Source: Lentimicrobium saccharophilum
GTDB lineage: Bacteria > Bacteroidota > Bacteroidia > Bacteroidales > Lentimicrobiaceae
Assembly: GCF_001192835.1 (NCBI RefSeq)
Contig: NZ_DF968182.1
Coordinates: 2,761,113 to 2,825,112 of the forward strand
Reading direction: 5' to 3'
Length of the DNA: 64,000 bases
Positions 39,795 to 48,558 of the stretch are shown here, piece by piece; within the stretch, counting starts at the first letter, position 1; the number at the start of each line of letters is the position of its first letter. The notes below the pieces were generated by a model. That model saw only the letters and a program-made list of their open reading frames with translations. It did not search any database and was not told the origin of the DNA. The position numbers and the translations under genes are program-made.

Positions 39795-40223
39795 TATTTT
39801 AGTGTCCTATACACCAATGACAATTAACGATGGAAAAATACTTAGCCGGAAACTCACTTTTTTCAACCAGATTCCGAAAAAGTCCGTTTTTATTAAAAAC
39901 CAGACCCTACCGGCTTTCCGGCTTTATCCTTAGAAGTTAAAACGATACTGATAAACGGGAAGACCGGCAGTATTTCCGTATGGAACCTGCCCGGGATTTA
40001 TTACAATACTCCGTTGAGAATTTTTAATGAATTGACTTACCGCGGATTATGAAAATTTGTTTAATGATAACAAAATATTCATAATCATGTCATTGCTGCC
40101 TGCCCCGCCACTTTTGCGGGGTCTTTGCAGCCTGCATCCTTGCGCGATTCTTAAATTTAACGGACTATTGTTATTATAGAAATCATTTATTTCCGGAGAT
40201 CCGGCAAGAATCTGCTCACCAAT
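39795..40223. other. Intergenic region between fecR and the sigma factor gene
   Basis: This 429-bp gap has no convincing gene. A GC-rich hairpin, CCCCGC at 40103-40108 paired with GCGGGG at 40116-40121, lies about 100 bp after the sigma factor stop. It lacks a good T-run on the minus strand, so its role as a terminator is doubtful. The fecR-susC operon promoter probably lies in the left half. Confidence 0.4.
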
Positions 40224-40805
40224 TCACGGCAGTAAGAACGGAAGGATAAAGAATTTGTCTTTCAGTTTGTTTCGCAACTGTTTGAGGGCAGAATATATAT
40301 GAGCTTCTGCAGTGCGTTCCGAAATATTTAGTTCTGCAGCTATTTCTTTTACTTTCTGATTGCCGATATAGCTTTTTATAAAAACTTCCCTGCATTTTTC
40401 AGGCAAAGCTGCGATGGCGTCTTCTATCTCTCGCCCCAACTCCAGCGAAAACAATCTTTTAATAACATCATTTTCTTCAGGATCATAATAACGGACTTCA
40501 TCAGTAGTCGCCAATGCCTGGTTCTTTTTATAGGTTTCCCTGATTTTATCCGATTTTATCCGGTTAAGACAGGCCCTGTATACCGATCGAAAAAGATATG
40601 ATTCCAGTGAAGTGTGAATCGTTATGGATCCGGCATTATCCCAGAGATACACCATCAGATCCTGAATGATATCTTCAACCGAGTCCCGGTCAAGGAACAA
40701 CTCTCCGTAAGCAAGCAAACGGGGATAATACTCCCTGAAAATAACATTAAATTTCTCCCGGTCCTTTTGCTCAGGCAACCGGTTCAGACTGGCATTAAGA
40801 TTCAT
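40224..40805 (-). CDS. RNA polymerase ECF-type sigma factor
   Basis: The protein has 193 residues. Sigma region 2 reads FREYYPRLLAYGELFLDRDS, then VEDIIQDLMVYLWDN; region 4 reads IEDAIAALPEKCREVFIKSY, then VKEIAAELNISERTAEAHIY. The size and residues are typical of Bacteroidota ECF factors that work with FecR proteins. It probably activates the susCD-GH65 operon when the transporter binds its glycan. It stands 429 bp upstream of fecR and may have its own promoter. Confidence 0.93.
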   Translation of the reverse strand: MNLNASLNRLPEQKDREKFNVIFREYYPRLLAYGELFLDRDSVEDIIQDLMVYLWDNAGSITIHTSLESYLFRSVYRACLNRIKSDKIRETYKKNQALATTDEVRYYDPEENDVIKRLFSLELGREIEDAIAALPEKCREVFIKSYIGNQKVKEIAAELNISERTAEAHIYSALKQLRNKLKDKFFILPFLLP

Positions 40806-41121
40806 AACCGGTTATTGGTCGGAAGCATCGGTTTTCAGACTTGCAGATATAGAGGTCAAGAGAATTCATGCCGGCAGCCATACATTCATTTTCTATCAAT
40901 TGCCGGAACAAGCGGTGATTGATATATACTGCTACTCCCGCAAAGATAACAATTCAGTTTATAAACCAAAGCCAATGATATATGAATCAATGATAAAATA
41001 AGTCCTGAATACTAATCTATATGTTAAAAGGGATTTACTGTTGCTGAGTAAGATTATATCTGTGAAGGGGAGGGTTTGCCATAGTCCCATCCTGTTTTGG
41101 TTTGCATTCTTAATAAAAAAA

Positions 41122-41150
41122 GCGCCTGACAGAACAGTCAGACGTTTTTA
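41122..41150. terminator. Bidirectional terminator hairpin
   Basis: GCGCCTGAC and GTCAGACG pair around AGAACA with one mismatch. TTTTTATT follows on the plus strand, and a run of seven T follows on the minus strand. On the minus strand it sits just after the tRNA-Arg fragment, as if it had been that tRNA's original terminator. Confidence 0.7.
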
Positions 41151-41152
41151 TT

Positions 41153-41164
41153 GCCCCGATAGGA
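41153..41164 (-). repeat. Direct repeat of the tRNA-Arg 3' end (putative att site, left)
   Basis: The plus-strand bases GCCCCGATAGGA are identical to 58483-58494 inside the intact tRNA-Arg gene (T-arm and acceptor 3' strand). Both are preceded by a T-run. This is the pattern left by integration into a tRNA 3' end. Confidence 0.55.
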
Positions 41165-41421
41165 CTTCAAAGACATTAAGTAATCTATTGTTTATCAGTG
41201 TTATATAAACATGCTGAAATATAGGGGATGAATAAGGGGATACATTTTTTTGCCTTTTTGTTAGCCCTGCCAGGGCCACACATGGTTAATTGCGAAGTCA
41301 GAATCAACAAAATATCCCAGCTATGAAAACACCCTACGGAGAAGTTTCTATCCTTAAACTCCACCCGACCACCCAAACAATTCCGGGTCTGATAAAATTA
41401 TATTAATAACAGCCATAATCA

Positions 41422-42354
41422 TTAACGAATTTTCAAAATTCTGAGCCTCGTGTCCAGCAAAGCCTGGTATTTGGCTTTCATTTCCTGTGATAAAAAACTG
41501 ATTTCTATTAATTCATACCATTTATCAACCGCTGATGAGATTGATTGGAGAATTTTGTCAATGCTCTTAGGGTTTAACTCACATTTTTCAACTCCAAAAT
41601 AGTCAACCAGAATATTGCGTGTTAAATGCCTTTTCCTCCCCTTCAAGGGCAATGCAATTTCTTCATCTTGTTTTTTATATTCTATGGTTGAATTAACAAG
41701 GTCATAACATGGGGAGAGCGAGACTTTATCATTATTAGTAATAATGGAGAAATTTTTCAGATGCATATCTTCATTACCAACCAGATAACTAAATATGACC
41801 AGTTTAAATAGTTTCAGCTTTTCAATTGCAGGGAAAGTGCAATAATCATTTATCAATTTAACAACCTTCTCCATGCTGTAATCATACTTTGTGTCCCTGC
41901 TCATTCCTGCCAATTGTGCAAAATCTTCCACAGGTACTTTATCATTCTTTCCCTTTCTGTCAAAACGTTTGATGAAATAGGTCAGTGACCCGTCCTTAGA
42001 CCATATCAGACCATGTAAAGGAACATCCAAACCAATCATTTCTGCAAGTTTCATCGTCAGGTCTTCATTCTCCGGCATTTCCGGATAAAGCTGATGCTGT
42101 GGTTTTAGTATAAACCGCCCCCCTGTATCGATGATTTCGAATTTTCCTTCTTTAATATTCAATTTTGCACTTAGCTTTGGCTGTACACCCTGAATTGACA
42201 TTCTTGTTGCACGGATGTATGCCTCTCTTCTTTGTTCAGCTGCAGTGTATTCAATTTCTTTCAATGTCTTTAACCCAGGTGACAAAAGCCTGAGTCCTGC
42301 ATCGCTATACCGGCTATCCCCACAAGGAACATATGTTATCGGGCAGCGGTTCAT
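41422..42354 (-). CDS. hipT: HipT-like serine/threonine kinase toxin (HipA C-terminal domain)
   Basis: The product has 310 residues when started at the ATG at 42354, which overlaps the stop of the preceding gene (ATGA); a longer in-frame start at 42423 is less likely. Kinase landmarks are the Gly-rich/Ser loop SIQGVQPKLSAKL, the strand GGRFILKPQ, the catalytic loop YLVGNEDMHLKNFSI with its Asp, His and Asn, and the metal-binding LSPCYDLV. The HipA N-terminal subdomain is missing here but is encoded by the gene before it. That split and the gene order match HipBST systems, where HipT phosphorylates a tRNA synthetase to stop growth. The target in this organism is unknown. Confidence 0.85.
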   Translation of the reverse strand: MNRCPITYVPCGDSRYSDAGLRLLSPGLKTLKEIEYTAAEQRREAYIRATRMSIQGVQPKLSAKLNIKEGKFEIIDTGGRFILKPQHQLYPEMPENEDLTMKLAEMIGLDVPLHGLIWSKDGSLTYFIKRFDRKGKNDKVPVEDFAQLAGMSRDTKYDYSMEKVVKLINDYCTFPAIEKLKLFKLVIFSYLVGNEDMHLKNFSIITNNDKVSLSPCYDLVNSTIEYKKQDEEIALPLKGRKRHLTRNILVDYFGVEKCELNPKSIDKILQSISSAVDKWYELIEISFLSQEMKAKYQALLDTRLRILKIR

Positions 42355-42665
42355 TCTGTAACTTCTTTTACAGTAACAACGCCTATCATATCTTCTCCAA
42401 CAGCTATCAATTGAGAGAAACAATCATTTTTATCAATTTTTTTTATTTTCAGCAAACCTTCCAGTTGAAATCCTTCAGGCAACAAGCCATCAAAAAAGGG
42501 CGGAAACATATTGAACTTATAAACCTTTCCCTTAACAGGCATTGTTCGTGAAACTGCAAGACCATCATACTCCTCATGATATTCAAATAAATACGCTATG
42601 TTTTGCACTAACTCGGTAAGAATTCCTGCTTCAACACCTTTAACGAAAACCTTAGCCTTTCTCAT
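42351..42665 (-). CDS. hipS: HipS-like protein (HipA N-terminal subdomain)
   Basis: The protein has 104 residues. It corresponds to the N-subdomain of HipA: RKAKVFVKGVEAGILTE, then LAVSRTMPVKGKVYKFNMFP, then PFFDGLLPEGFQLEGLLKI. In the E. coli HipBST system this small protein is the antitoxin. It overlaps hipB by 14 bp upstream and hipT by 4 bp downstream, so the three are translationally coupled. Confidence 0.87.
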   Translation of the reverse strand: MRKAKVFVKGVEAGILTELVQNIAYLFEYHEEYDGLAVSRTMPVKGKVYKFNMFPPFFDGLLPEGFQLEGLLKIKKIDKNDCFSQLIAVGEDMIGVVTVKEVTE

Positions 42666-42894
42666 TTCCCCTGTTTTGTAAATCCTCCAGTAAAGGACTG
42701 GTTAATACTATTTTTATGTTAAGTACTTTAAAAATTTTTTGCAAGGTGTCTAATTGAACAGCTTGTTTTCCTTTCTCAATATCATAAATCACAGTTTTGC
42801 CAACTCCTGCGAGCTCTGCTAGCTGAACACGGCTTAATCCGGCTACTTTTCTATGTAACCTGATCACTTCTGCTAATTCCTGAAATTGCGCCAT
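42652..42894 (-). CDS. hipB: HipB-like XRE antitoxin/repressor
   Basis: The product has 80 residues from the ATG at 42894; a longer frame from a TTG at 42924 adds residues without homology. The HTH covers most of the protein: LAEVIRLHRKVAGLSRVQLA, ELAGVGKTVIYDIEKGKQAV. The phrase D-I-E-K-G-K followed by QLDTLQKIFKVLNIKI is typical of HipB/y4mF-type regulators. It probably represses its own operon by binding the inverted repeats just upstream. Confidence 0.9.
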   Translation of the reverse strand: MAQFQELAEVIRLHRKVAGLSRVQLAELAGVGKTVIYDIEKGKQAVQLDTLQKIFKVLNIKIVLTSPLLEDLQNRGNEKG

Positions 42895-42953
42895 TTTTAC
42901 TTTTATTGCGGTAAAAATAAGCAATTTTTAATAGAATATAAAATATTTAGTCA

Positions 42954-42979
42954 AATATTACTGCCATAACAGTAATATT
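42954..42979. promoter_or_regulatory. HipB operator candidate O1
   Basis: AATATTACTG and CAGTAATATT form a perfect inverted repeat with a 6-bp spacer (CCATAA), 60 bp upstream of hipB. Confidence 0.65.
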
Positions 42980-43017
42980 GAATCTTTTAGCAATCATTAT
43001 GATATAAAAACACAATA

Positions 43018-43041
43018 ATTTACTGCTATAGAGGCAATATT
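43018..43041. promoter_or_regulatory. HipB operator candidate O2 (imperfect)
   Basis: TTTACTG, six bases, then AGGCAATATT. The left half and the outer AATATT of the right half match O1. Confidence 0.4.
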
Positions 43042-43079
43042 TTATAATAATGAATTCAATCCGAACAAAAAACTGTATT

Positions 43080-43097
43080 TTACCGCCAAAACGGTAA
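43080..43097. promoter_or_regulatory. HipB operator candidate O3
   Basis: TTACCG and CGGTAA form a perfect inverted repeat with a 6-bp spacer (CCAAAA), the same geometry as O1. It overlaps the stop of a degenerate HTH reading frame. Confidence 0.5.
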
Positions 43098-43235
43098 CGA
43101 TATCACTAAAGTAACTTTAAATAAATCCCGGTCTATAGGTATATCGCCGACCTTATAACCAAAAAGATAGAGTAACTGGTTTACCTTATCAAGCCGAAGG
43201 GCTTGCTTGCCTTGTTCAAAATCCCGTTTAACGTT
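43080..43235 (-). pseudogene. y4mF/HipB-type antitoxin C-terminal remnant
   Basis: The minus-strand frame VKRDFEQGKQALRLDKVNQ, LLYLFGYKVGDIPIDRDLF resembles the C-terminal part of small y4mF-type XRE regulators, including the E-x-G-K...R-L-D-K-V-N-Q block. The N-terminal HTH half is missing; the frame runs into an attC-like site at 43230. It seems to be the leftover of a second toxin-antitoxin cassette beside the HipBST operon. Confidence 0.5.
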
Positions 43236-43351
43236 TAGTATATGCAAAGTAGGCGATTGCGTGCTTCAAACTTATCAAACCGTTACGATTTTGAAGCGGG
43301 CTACGACCCTTGAATTTACTACTATTTCGCCTATTTTATATATACATTGTT
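43230..43351. other. Lone attC-like site
   Basis: AAC at 43230 and GTT at 43349 bound an imperfect inverted repeat: GTATATGCAAAGTAGGCGA on the left against TCGCCTATTTTATATATAC on the right (16 of 20 pair). An inner stem, GCTTCAAA with TTTTGAAGC, is also present. Size (122 bp) and the AACG...ATTGTT ends match the attC sites at 51-58 kb. Confidence 0.55.
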
Positions 43352-43380
43352 AGCAATTGTTGGTATTGAATTATCGAATT

Positions 43381-44593
43381 TCATTTTGCAAATTTCTCAA
43401 GTAATTCTGCTAAATATTGAGCAGCCTTTTGAGCACCAGCCTTTGGAATTTCAGGATAAGTCACATTCGAACCGATAATTTTTATTATTTGGTCAGCTAA
43501 TAAATCAGGAGTGGTTTTTGAAAGCCTTGATTTTATACCTGATCCTCTTTGTTGTAAGATCCGCGATACATTTGCCTGTTCGCAATGACCTTCCAGCGGA
43601 AAATATATGATAGGTTTTCTTAATGCAGTCAGTTCTAAAGTTGAGGTGGCTCCTCCCTGGACTATTGCAAGGTCACACGCTGCAAAATGCTCATAAAGGT
43701 TTGGTACAAAGCCTCTTAATTCTATATTTTCCGGCAGATTTAATGAATCCTCTGCAAGTCTTGGACCTGTGACAAACACTGCTTTTAAGTCAGGAATTTT
43801 GTACTTTGCTATTGTATAAGCCTTTCCACAAAGCTCAAGAAGCTCTTTTCCAATTGCCGTACCTCCCAGGGAACAAATTAGTAAAGGATCATTTCCATAT
43901 CCCAGTTTTCTTCGAATTTCTTGTTTATCAGAGTAATTTGATACATCAAAAGGGAATACATAACCTATAAATGTATACATAGCTTTTGCAAAATTCCGTC
44001 TGTTAGGAAGCAATAATCCAAAAGTTTTGTTTGGCACATCTTCCAATTCTCCGACAAATAAAGCAAGATCATAAGGTGGTTTTTGTTAACGTCGATAATC
44101 CCGACACCAGACTCGATTCCAATAATAGACTCTTAGCTGTTCTATCGGATTAATTGTCATGGCGTCAAGTCCTGCAAAATCAAAAATCATCACAAAAGGG
44201 AAATTTTAACTTCCGGATGTTCTCTTAATGCCAGGTTAATTTCATAAGTTTCATCTCCAATTACAAGATCATACTTCTTTGAAGCTATCATATTCAGGAA
44301 AAATTCTATGTTCTTTTTCCATTCCGAACGTGATTTTAACAAATAGCTTAAAAGATTCAAACTTGAACCTTTTGCTGCTTTTTCAGCTGAAAGATTCTCA
44401 TTATCATATTTTTCAGCTCCGGGTACAAGTTTCTCTCCTGCTTTTTCTAAAAGTATGGTTGCAGGATTTGCGGCTAGCCATTCTATTTTGGCTTCAGGAA
44501 GATGCTTTCTGAGATGATCAGCAATTGCTAAATCTCTGGTAATGTGCCCAAGGCCCAGAGTTCGCTGATATACAAAACATTTCCTTTTTCATG
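43381..44593 (-). pseudogene. MurG-like glycosyltransferase, frameshifted
   Basis: The intact C-terminal part (43381-44046) has a GT-B fold signature: LLICSLGGTAIGKELLELCG, then FVPNLYEHFAACDLAIVQGG, then STLELTALRKPIIYFPLEGH (nucleotide-sugar binding, glycosyltransferase 28 C-domain). The N-terminal part is visible upstream in shifted frames: VLYIS near the start at 44593, DLAIADHLRKHLPEAKIEWL, DLVIGDETYEINLALREHPE and GLDAMTINPIEQLRVYYWNR. At least three frameshifts separate the pieces. The stop lies 30 bp from the attC-like site, so this may have been a cassette gene; a degenerate partner end (TTGCTAGC at 44674-44681) lies beyond its start. Confidence 0.75.
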
Positions 44594-45073
44594 ATCACCT
44601 GGTATTAAAATTATTCTTATAATATAGGTATACTATTTTAATGTCAGATGGCTGAATTCAGCAATTCCAATTATTGCTAGCTTGATGCGGCTATGTTGTT
44701 AATCTTCATTCAGGCTTCAGCAATATAGAACAGATGTATAACCGGTTAAGTTTTTGACTGTAAAAATTATAGCATTCGAACTCGCATTGATGTTTCCCGG
44801 ATATCATTGTGTTCCGGCTCTTTGGCAGGGCCAATTGATTATGAGTCCCCCATCCCGATAGTTATTGGGAATCGGGGCCAACCAACTAAGCCCTGTTGCA
44901 TGTGGTGGATATAGGCCTGTTAATCCTTTATTACATATAATAATAAAAAAGGGTGTAAGGTTAAATATTTGTGAAGGATAACCCGCCATTTGAACCAATT
45001 TTTTAGTAACTTTATTGTGGAGCTAGTGTTCTTTTATTCCTGTCATTCAATACGTAATGAAAATCTGCGACTC
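44594..45073. other. Intergenic region before the C10 protease
   Basis: No gene is visible in these 480 bp. It contains a degenerate palindromic element, TCCCGATAG...TTGGGA, near 44853-44869, of the same family as the one inside the tRNA fragment at 18897. Confidence 0.4.
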
Positions 45074-47959
45074 ATGAAGAAATATATCTTTTTTATTCAG
45101 GGGTTGATGCTGTCAGTCCTTTCCCTGGCCAAACCGGTAACAATGGAAGATGCCCGCGTGGTGGCTGACATTTACTTCAGTCATTTCAGCGGCAGGGTCG
45201 ATCCAGTCCTTCTGGATTTTACAGGATTGACATATGACAATATCCTGGTTTACTATGTCTTCAATTATTCCGGCGGAGGATTTGTGGTGGTAGCCGCTGA
45301 TGATGCGGTAATTCCGATAATGGCACAGGCGAATGCAGGCTATCTGGAAAAAAGCAGCCCTTGCCCGTCGGTAAAATTCTGGTTTGAATCGATTAGTAAA
45401 GAAGTTTTCCGGATTGTATCCATGGGGGCGGATAATTCAGCAACCATAAAAAGATGGGACCGCATCCGCAATCATGAGTTCAGTTATCTTACCCGTGACG
45501 TGGGTCCCTTACTGAGTACAACCTGGGACCAGGGTGTATGGTATAATTTCTATTGCCCCGCCGACTTGGCAGGTCCGGGTGGTCATACCTGGGCAGGCTG
45601 TGTTGCCACCTCCACCGGGCAGATCATGAAATATCACAGCTTCCCTGTTCAAGGTGTACTGGCACATTCTTATGTGCTCCCGGTTTATGGCACTCAGTCT
45701 GTTAATTTCGGTGAGACCACTTATCATTGGGAGGCAATGGATGTCACCGCCAACCAATCGTCTTACCAGGATATTGCCACATTGCTTTATCACGCGGGAG
45801 TTGCGGTTGAGATGAGCTATTCACCTTACGGTTCAGGTGCTTCCGAAAATGAGATCCCCTGGGCTTTATCCACATACTTCAACTATGATCCCTCGACTGT
45901 TCGGCTTGAATATAAAGCCGATTATTCCGATGCTGAATGGGAGGAAATGATGAAAGCTGACCTCAATGCTTCTCTGCCTTTATTTTACGGAGGAGATGAT
46001 GGAACCTCCGGACACGGCTGGGTGTGCGACGGATGGCGTCCAGACGATAATATGTTTCACATGAACTGGGGATGGTCAGGTAATTCAGATGGCTGGTATG
46101 CCATTGGCGCACTCAATACGTTCAATGGCAACTACAATAATAACAATTTCATAATCAGAGGGATCAGGCCCGGCAATGCCGAACTGATCGTTCGGATCAC
46201 CAACCTGGTACATGGGGAAATCATCGGATATGGGCCGATCGTGAATATAAACTGCTCGCTGATTGCCGGAACGGCTAATACAATGAATCTTTTCATGGAT
46301 GACAGTTTGATCTATACCACAGGCCAGGCTGATTTCACTTTCGAACTTGCCACCCTGGATTATGACCTGGGCCTGCATATCATAAAACTTGAAGCAATAA
46401 ATGCATCTGATACGGTATTCCATGCCGTGGAAGTAGGTAACATCGGGTGGGAGGAGCAGGCATCGGCCTTTACCAATGAAGGGCGGGGAATAAAGTACAT
46501 TTGCGCCGTTGACTCGCTTGTTGCTTGGGCTATTGCCTATGATGGAGTATACATGAACAATTATATCCAGGAATTTACACGTACTGTAAACGGCGGAGAA
46601 ACCTGGACACCGGGAGTCATTTCAAACTGTTCCGGCCTTGAGCCGGCCATGATCTTTGCCTTAAATTCTGACACGGCCTATTGTCCTATGTTCAGGCAAA
46701 CAGGAAGCAACCCCCAGGGTATTTATGTAACGTGGGATAACGGATCAAGCTGGACCAGGCAAACCAGTGCGTCTTTCAGCGATGCGGCCTCCTTCCCGAA
46801 CGTAGTCCATTTCTTCAACAAGTACGACGGCTTCTGCATGGGAGACCCTGTGAACGGGGAATTTGAAATTTACACCACTACGGATGGAGGTAATACCTGG
46901 ACACCGTTACCGGGAGACGTCATCCCCGATCCGTTTGTCAATGAATACGGTGTTACGGGCTATTATTCGGGTGTTGGAAATAGCGTCTGGTTCGGGACCA
47001 GCAAGGGAAGGGTATTCCGTTCTTCCGACAAAGGTTTGCACTGGGATGTCAGCACGACCACTTTTGCCGGCAGGTACGTTGATGTCAGGTTTGCCGATGG
47101 GCTTCATGGGCTGGCCCAGGACAAAAACCTGAATAACACCGGCGCTTTATGTGAAACTTTCGACGGGGGTGTGACCTGGTCGCCGGTGACAATCAATGGA
47201 CAGATCGGGACTAATGATTTCTGTTTTGTGCCGGGAACTGATAACACATGGTTAAGCAATGAGGCCGGTTCGAATCCCGGTTCTTTCTTCAGTATGGATG
47301 GCGGACATTCCTGGGAGCGGATTTCCGGAACGGAGGGCCGTCAGTTTCTTGCCCTGGACTTTATCAACAACCGGACGGGCTGGGCCGGAGGATTTAACTT
47401 GAGCTCCACGGAAGGTGGGGTATACAGCTTTATCGGCTCCTTACTGGCTGGATCTGTACTGGCTCCTGTTACCGGGCTATATGCCATCGTTACGGGCACA
47501 AATGTTGACCTTAATTGGACGGCCCCTGCTTATGGCCAGGTTTCGGGATATTATGTCTACCGCAATGACACCCTGCTCACTGCTGTTCCGGTTACATACC
47601 CTGTTTATAACGACTTCCCCGTTCCAATTGGCATGCATACCTATTGTGTAACTGCAGCTTACAGTTCGGGTGAATCAGAGGCTGCCTGTACACAAGCTGA
47701 GATCACTTATGGTTTTGAAGAAGAAAATGACTTGATAATAAAATTTTATCCGAATCCGGTTCGTGAAATTTTCATCATTGAATCCCCGGTGTATTTCAGG
47801 TGTGCCCGTCTATTCAACCTTTCAGGACAGCAAGTATTTGAATGTGAATCTCATAGAAAAATCCTCCGGATACCCACTGGAAATTTTCAGCCCGGAATCT
47901 ATATTATTCAGGTTGTTTTGAATGACAAAATAATAACTGCCAAGATTTTGATCGAATAA
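45074..47959 (+). CDS. C10-family (streptopain-like) cysteine protease with T9SS sorting domain
   Basis: The protein has 961 residues from the ATG at 45074, where the signal peptide MKKYIFFIQGLMLSVLSLA begins. A Spi/pro-domain follows (MEDARVVADIYFSHFSG, then GGFVVVAADDAVIPIMA). The catalytic Cys is in WAGCVATSTGQIMKYH (residue about 176) and the catalytic His in GTSGHGWVCDGW (about 314), then MNWGWSGNSDGWY, all typical of family C10. The middle contains BNR/photosystem-type propeller repeats (GGNTWTPLPG, GGVTWSPV, GGHSWERISG). A fibronectin III domain and a C-terminal T9SS type A domain (IKFYPNPVREIFIIE to QPGIYIIQVV) finish it. It is a secreted protease of the periodontain/interpain kind. 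Confidence 0.9.
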   Translation: MKKYIFFIQGLMLSVLSLAKPVTMEDARVVADIYFSHFSGRVDPVLLDFTGLTYDNILVYYVFNYSGGGFVVVAADDAVIPIMAQANAGYLEKSSPCPSVKFWFESISKEVFRIVSMGADNSATIKRWDRIRNHEFSYLTRDVGPLLSTTWDQGVWYNFYCPADLAGPGGHTWAGCVATSTGQIMKYHSFPVQGVLAHSYVLPVYGTQSVNFGETTYHWEAMDVTANQSSYQDIATLLYHAGVAVEMSYSPYGSGASENEIPWALSTYFNYDPSTVRLEYKADYSDAEWEEMMKADLNASLPLFYGGDDGTSGHGWVCDGWRPDDNMFHMNWGWSGNSDGWYAIGALNTFNGNYNNNNFIIRGIRPGNAELIVRITNLVHGEIIGYGPIVNINCSLIAGTANTMNLFMDDSLIYTTGQADFTFELATLDYDLGLHIIKLEAINASDTVFHAVEVGNIGWEEQASAFTNEGRGIKYICAVDSLVAWAIAYDGVYMNNYIQEFTRTVNGGETWTPGVISNCSGLEPAMIFALNSDTAYCPMFRQTGSNPQGIYVTWDNGSSWTRQTSASFSDAASFPNVVHFFNKYDGFCMGDPVNGEFEIYTTTDGGNTWTPLPGDVIPDPFVNEYGVTGYYSGVGNSVWFGTSKGRVFRSSDKGLHWDVSTTTFAGRYVDVRFADGLHGLAQDKNLNNTGALCETFDGGVTWSPVTINGQIGTNDFCFVPGTDNTWLSNEAGSNPGSFFSMDGGHSWERISGTEGRQFLALDFINNRTGWAGGFNLSSTEGGVYSFIGSLLAGSVLAPVTGLYAIVTGTNVDLNWTAPAYGQVSGYYVYRNDTLLTAVPVTYPVYNDFPVPIGMHTYCVTAAYSSGESEAACTQAEITYGFEEENDLIIKFYPNPVREIFIIESPVYFRCARLFNLSGQQVFECESHRKILRIPTGNFQPGIYIIQVVLNDKIITAKILIE

Positions 47960-48168
47960 GATGTGTGGGTCTACAGATCTTTTTGTTGTACCTCATCAAT
48001 GGAAAGTGATATTGGACTATTTAACTAAAAATAACTGCTTCTTTATCAGAATGATAGATACTTACTAAGTATTCAAGGAGCTATACATTGCTTTGAAAAC
48101 ATAATGAAAAAACCGCACCTGTTGTTGATATACAGGACTTTCATTACAGGCTCAGGTACTGCATCTGG

Positions 48169-48184
48169 TCCGCCAGCTGGCGGA
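48169..48184. repeat. Perfect 16-bp palindrome
   Basis: TCCGCCAGCTGGCGGA reads the same on both strands. It lies in the gene-poor stretch 47960-48558, near a group II intron scrap that carries two more palindromes. Confidence 0.7.
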
Positions 48185-48227
48185 GAAGAAACCCGATTAG
48201 AAAAGGCAGAGCCTGATCCGGTCAGGG

Positions 48228-48521
48228 GTTGACCCGACCATGCCTATGCATACAGCAGAACGCGGAAAGGTGGCTGGGCGGTGGCACAAAGCCAGATTTT
48301 AGAAACTACCATCACAGTTGACCGGTTGAAGAAACGTGGCTATCAGGCTATGCTGGATATTTATGAAAGGATTTCCCTTCAACTTAACGAACCGCTGTAC
48401 CAGCCTGCCGGCTGGCAGGTACGAGGCCCGCTTGGTTTACACTGAGCGCAGCCGAAGTGTACAGTGGTGTGAGAGGCGCTCCGGTGGGCCTAATGACTCA
48501 CCGGCCGTCTACTCGATTGTA
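48228..48521 (+). mobile_element. 3'-terminal remnant of a group II intron
   Basis: A short frame reads DHAYAYSRTRKGGWAVAQSQ, then ILETTITVDRLKKRGYQAML, resembling the C-terminal end of group II intron-encoded reverse transcriptases. It runs into GAACCGCTGTA at 48389 and, after an insert, TACAGTGGTGTGAGAGG, which look like the two strands of domain V. A domain-VI-like hairpin (CCGGTG...CACCGG) and CTACTCGATT follow, as at a 3' intron end. The domain V tip carries two inserted palindromes, 48404-48419 (CCTGCC...GGCAGG) and 48438-48461 (TACACT...AGTGTA). The rest of the intron is missing. Confidence 0.55.
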
Positions 48522-48558
48522 GCCAGTTATTTCAACTTCAAAAGAGGTACTGGTTGAT

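Larger units (their letters stand above)
40806..41421. other. Gap between PUL and HipBST operon; left end of the island
   Basis: No gene is visible in these 616 bp. The stretch contains a bidirectional terminator (41122-41150) and a 12-bp tRNA-Arg 3' fragment (41153-41164), which I take as the left edge of the accessory island. Confidence 0.5.

Noticed and set aside
42895..42924. Longer hipB starting at TTG 42924
   Set aside because: The extra ten residues overlap an AT-rich promoter-like stretch, and the ATG at 42894 fits the family length.
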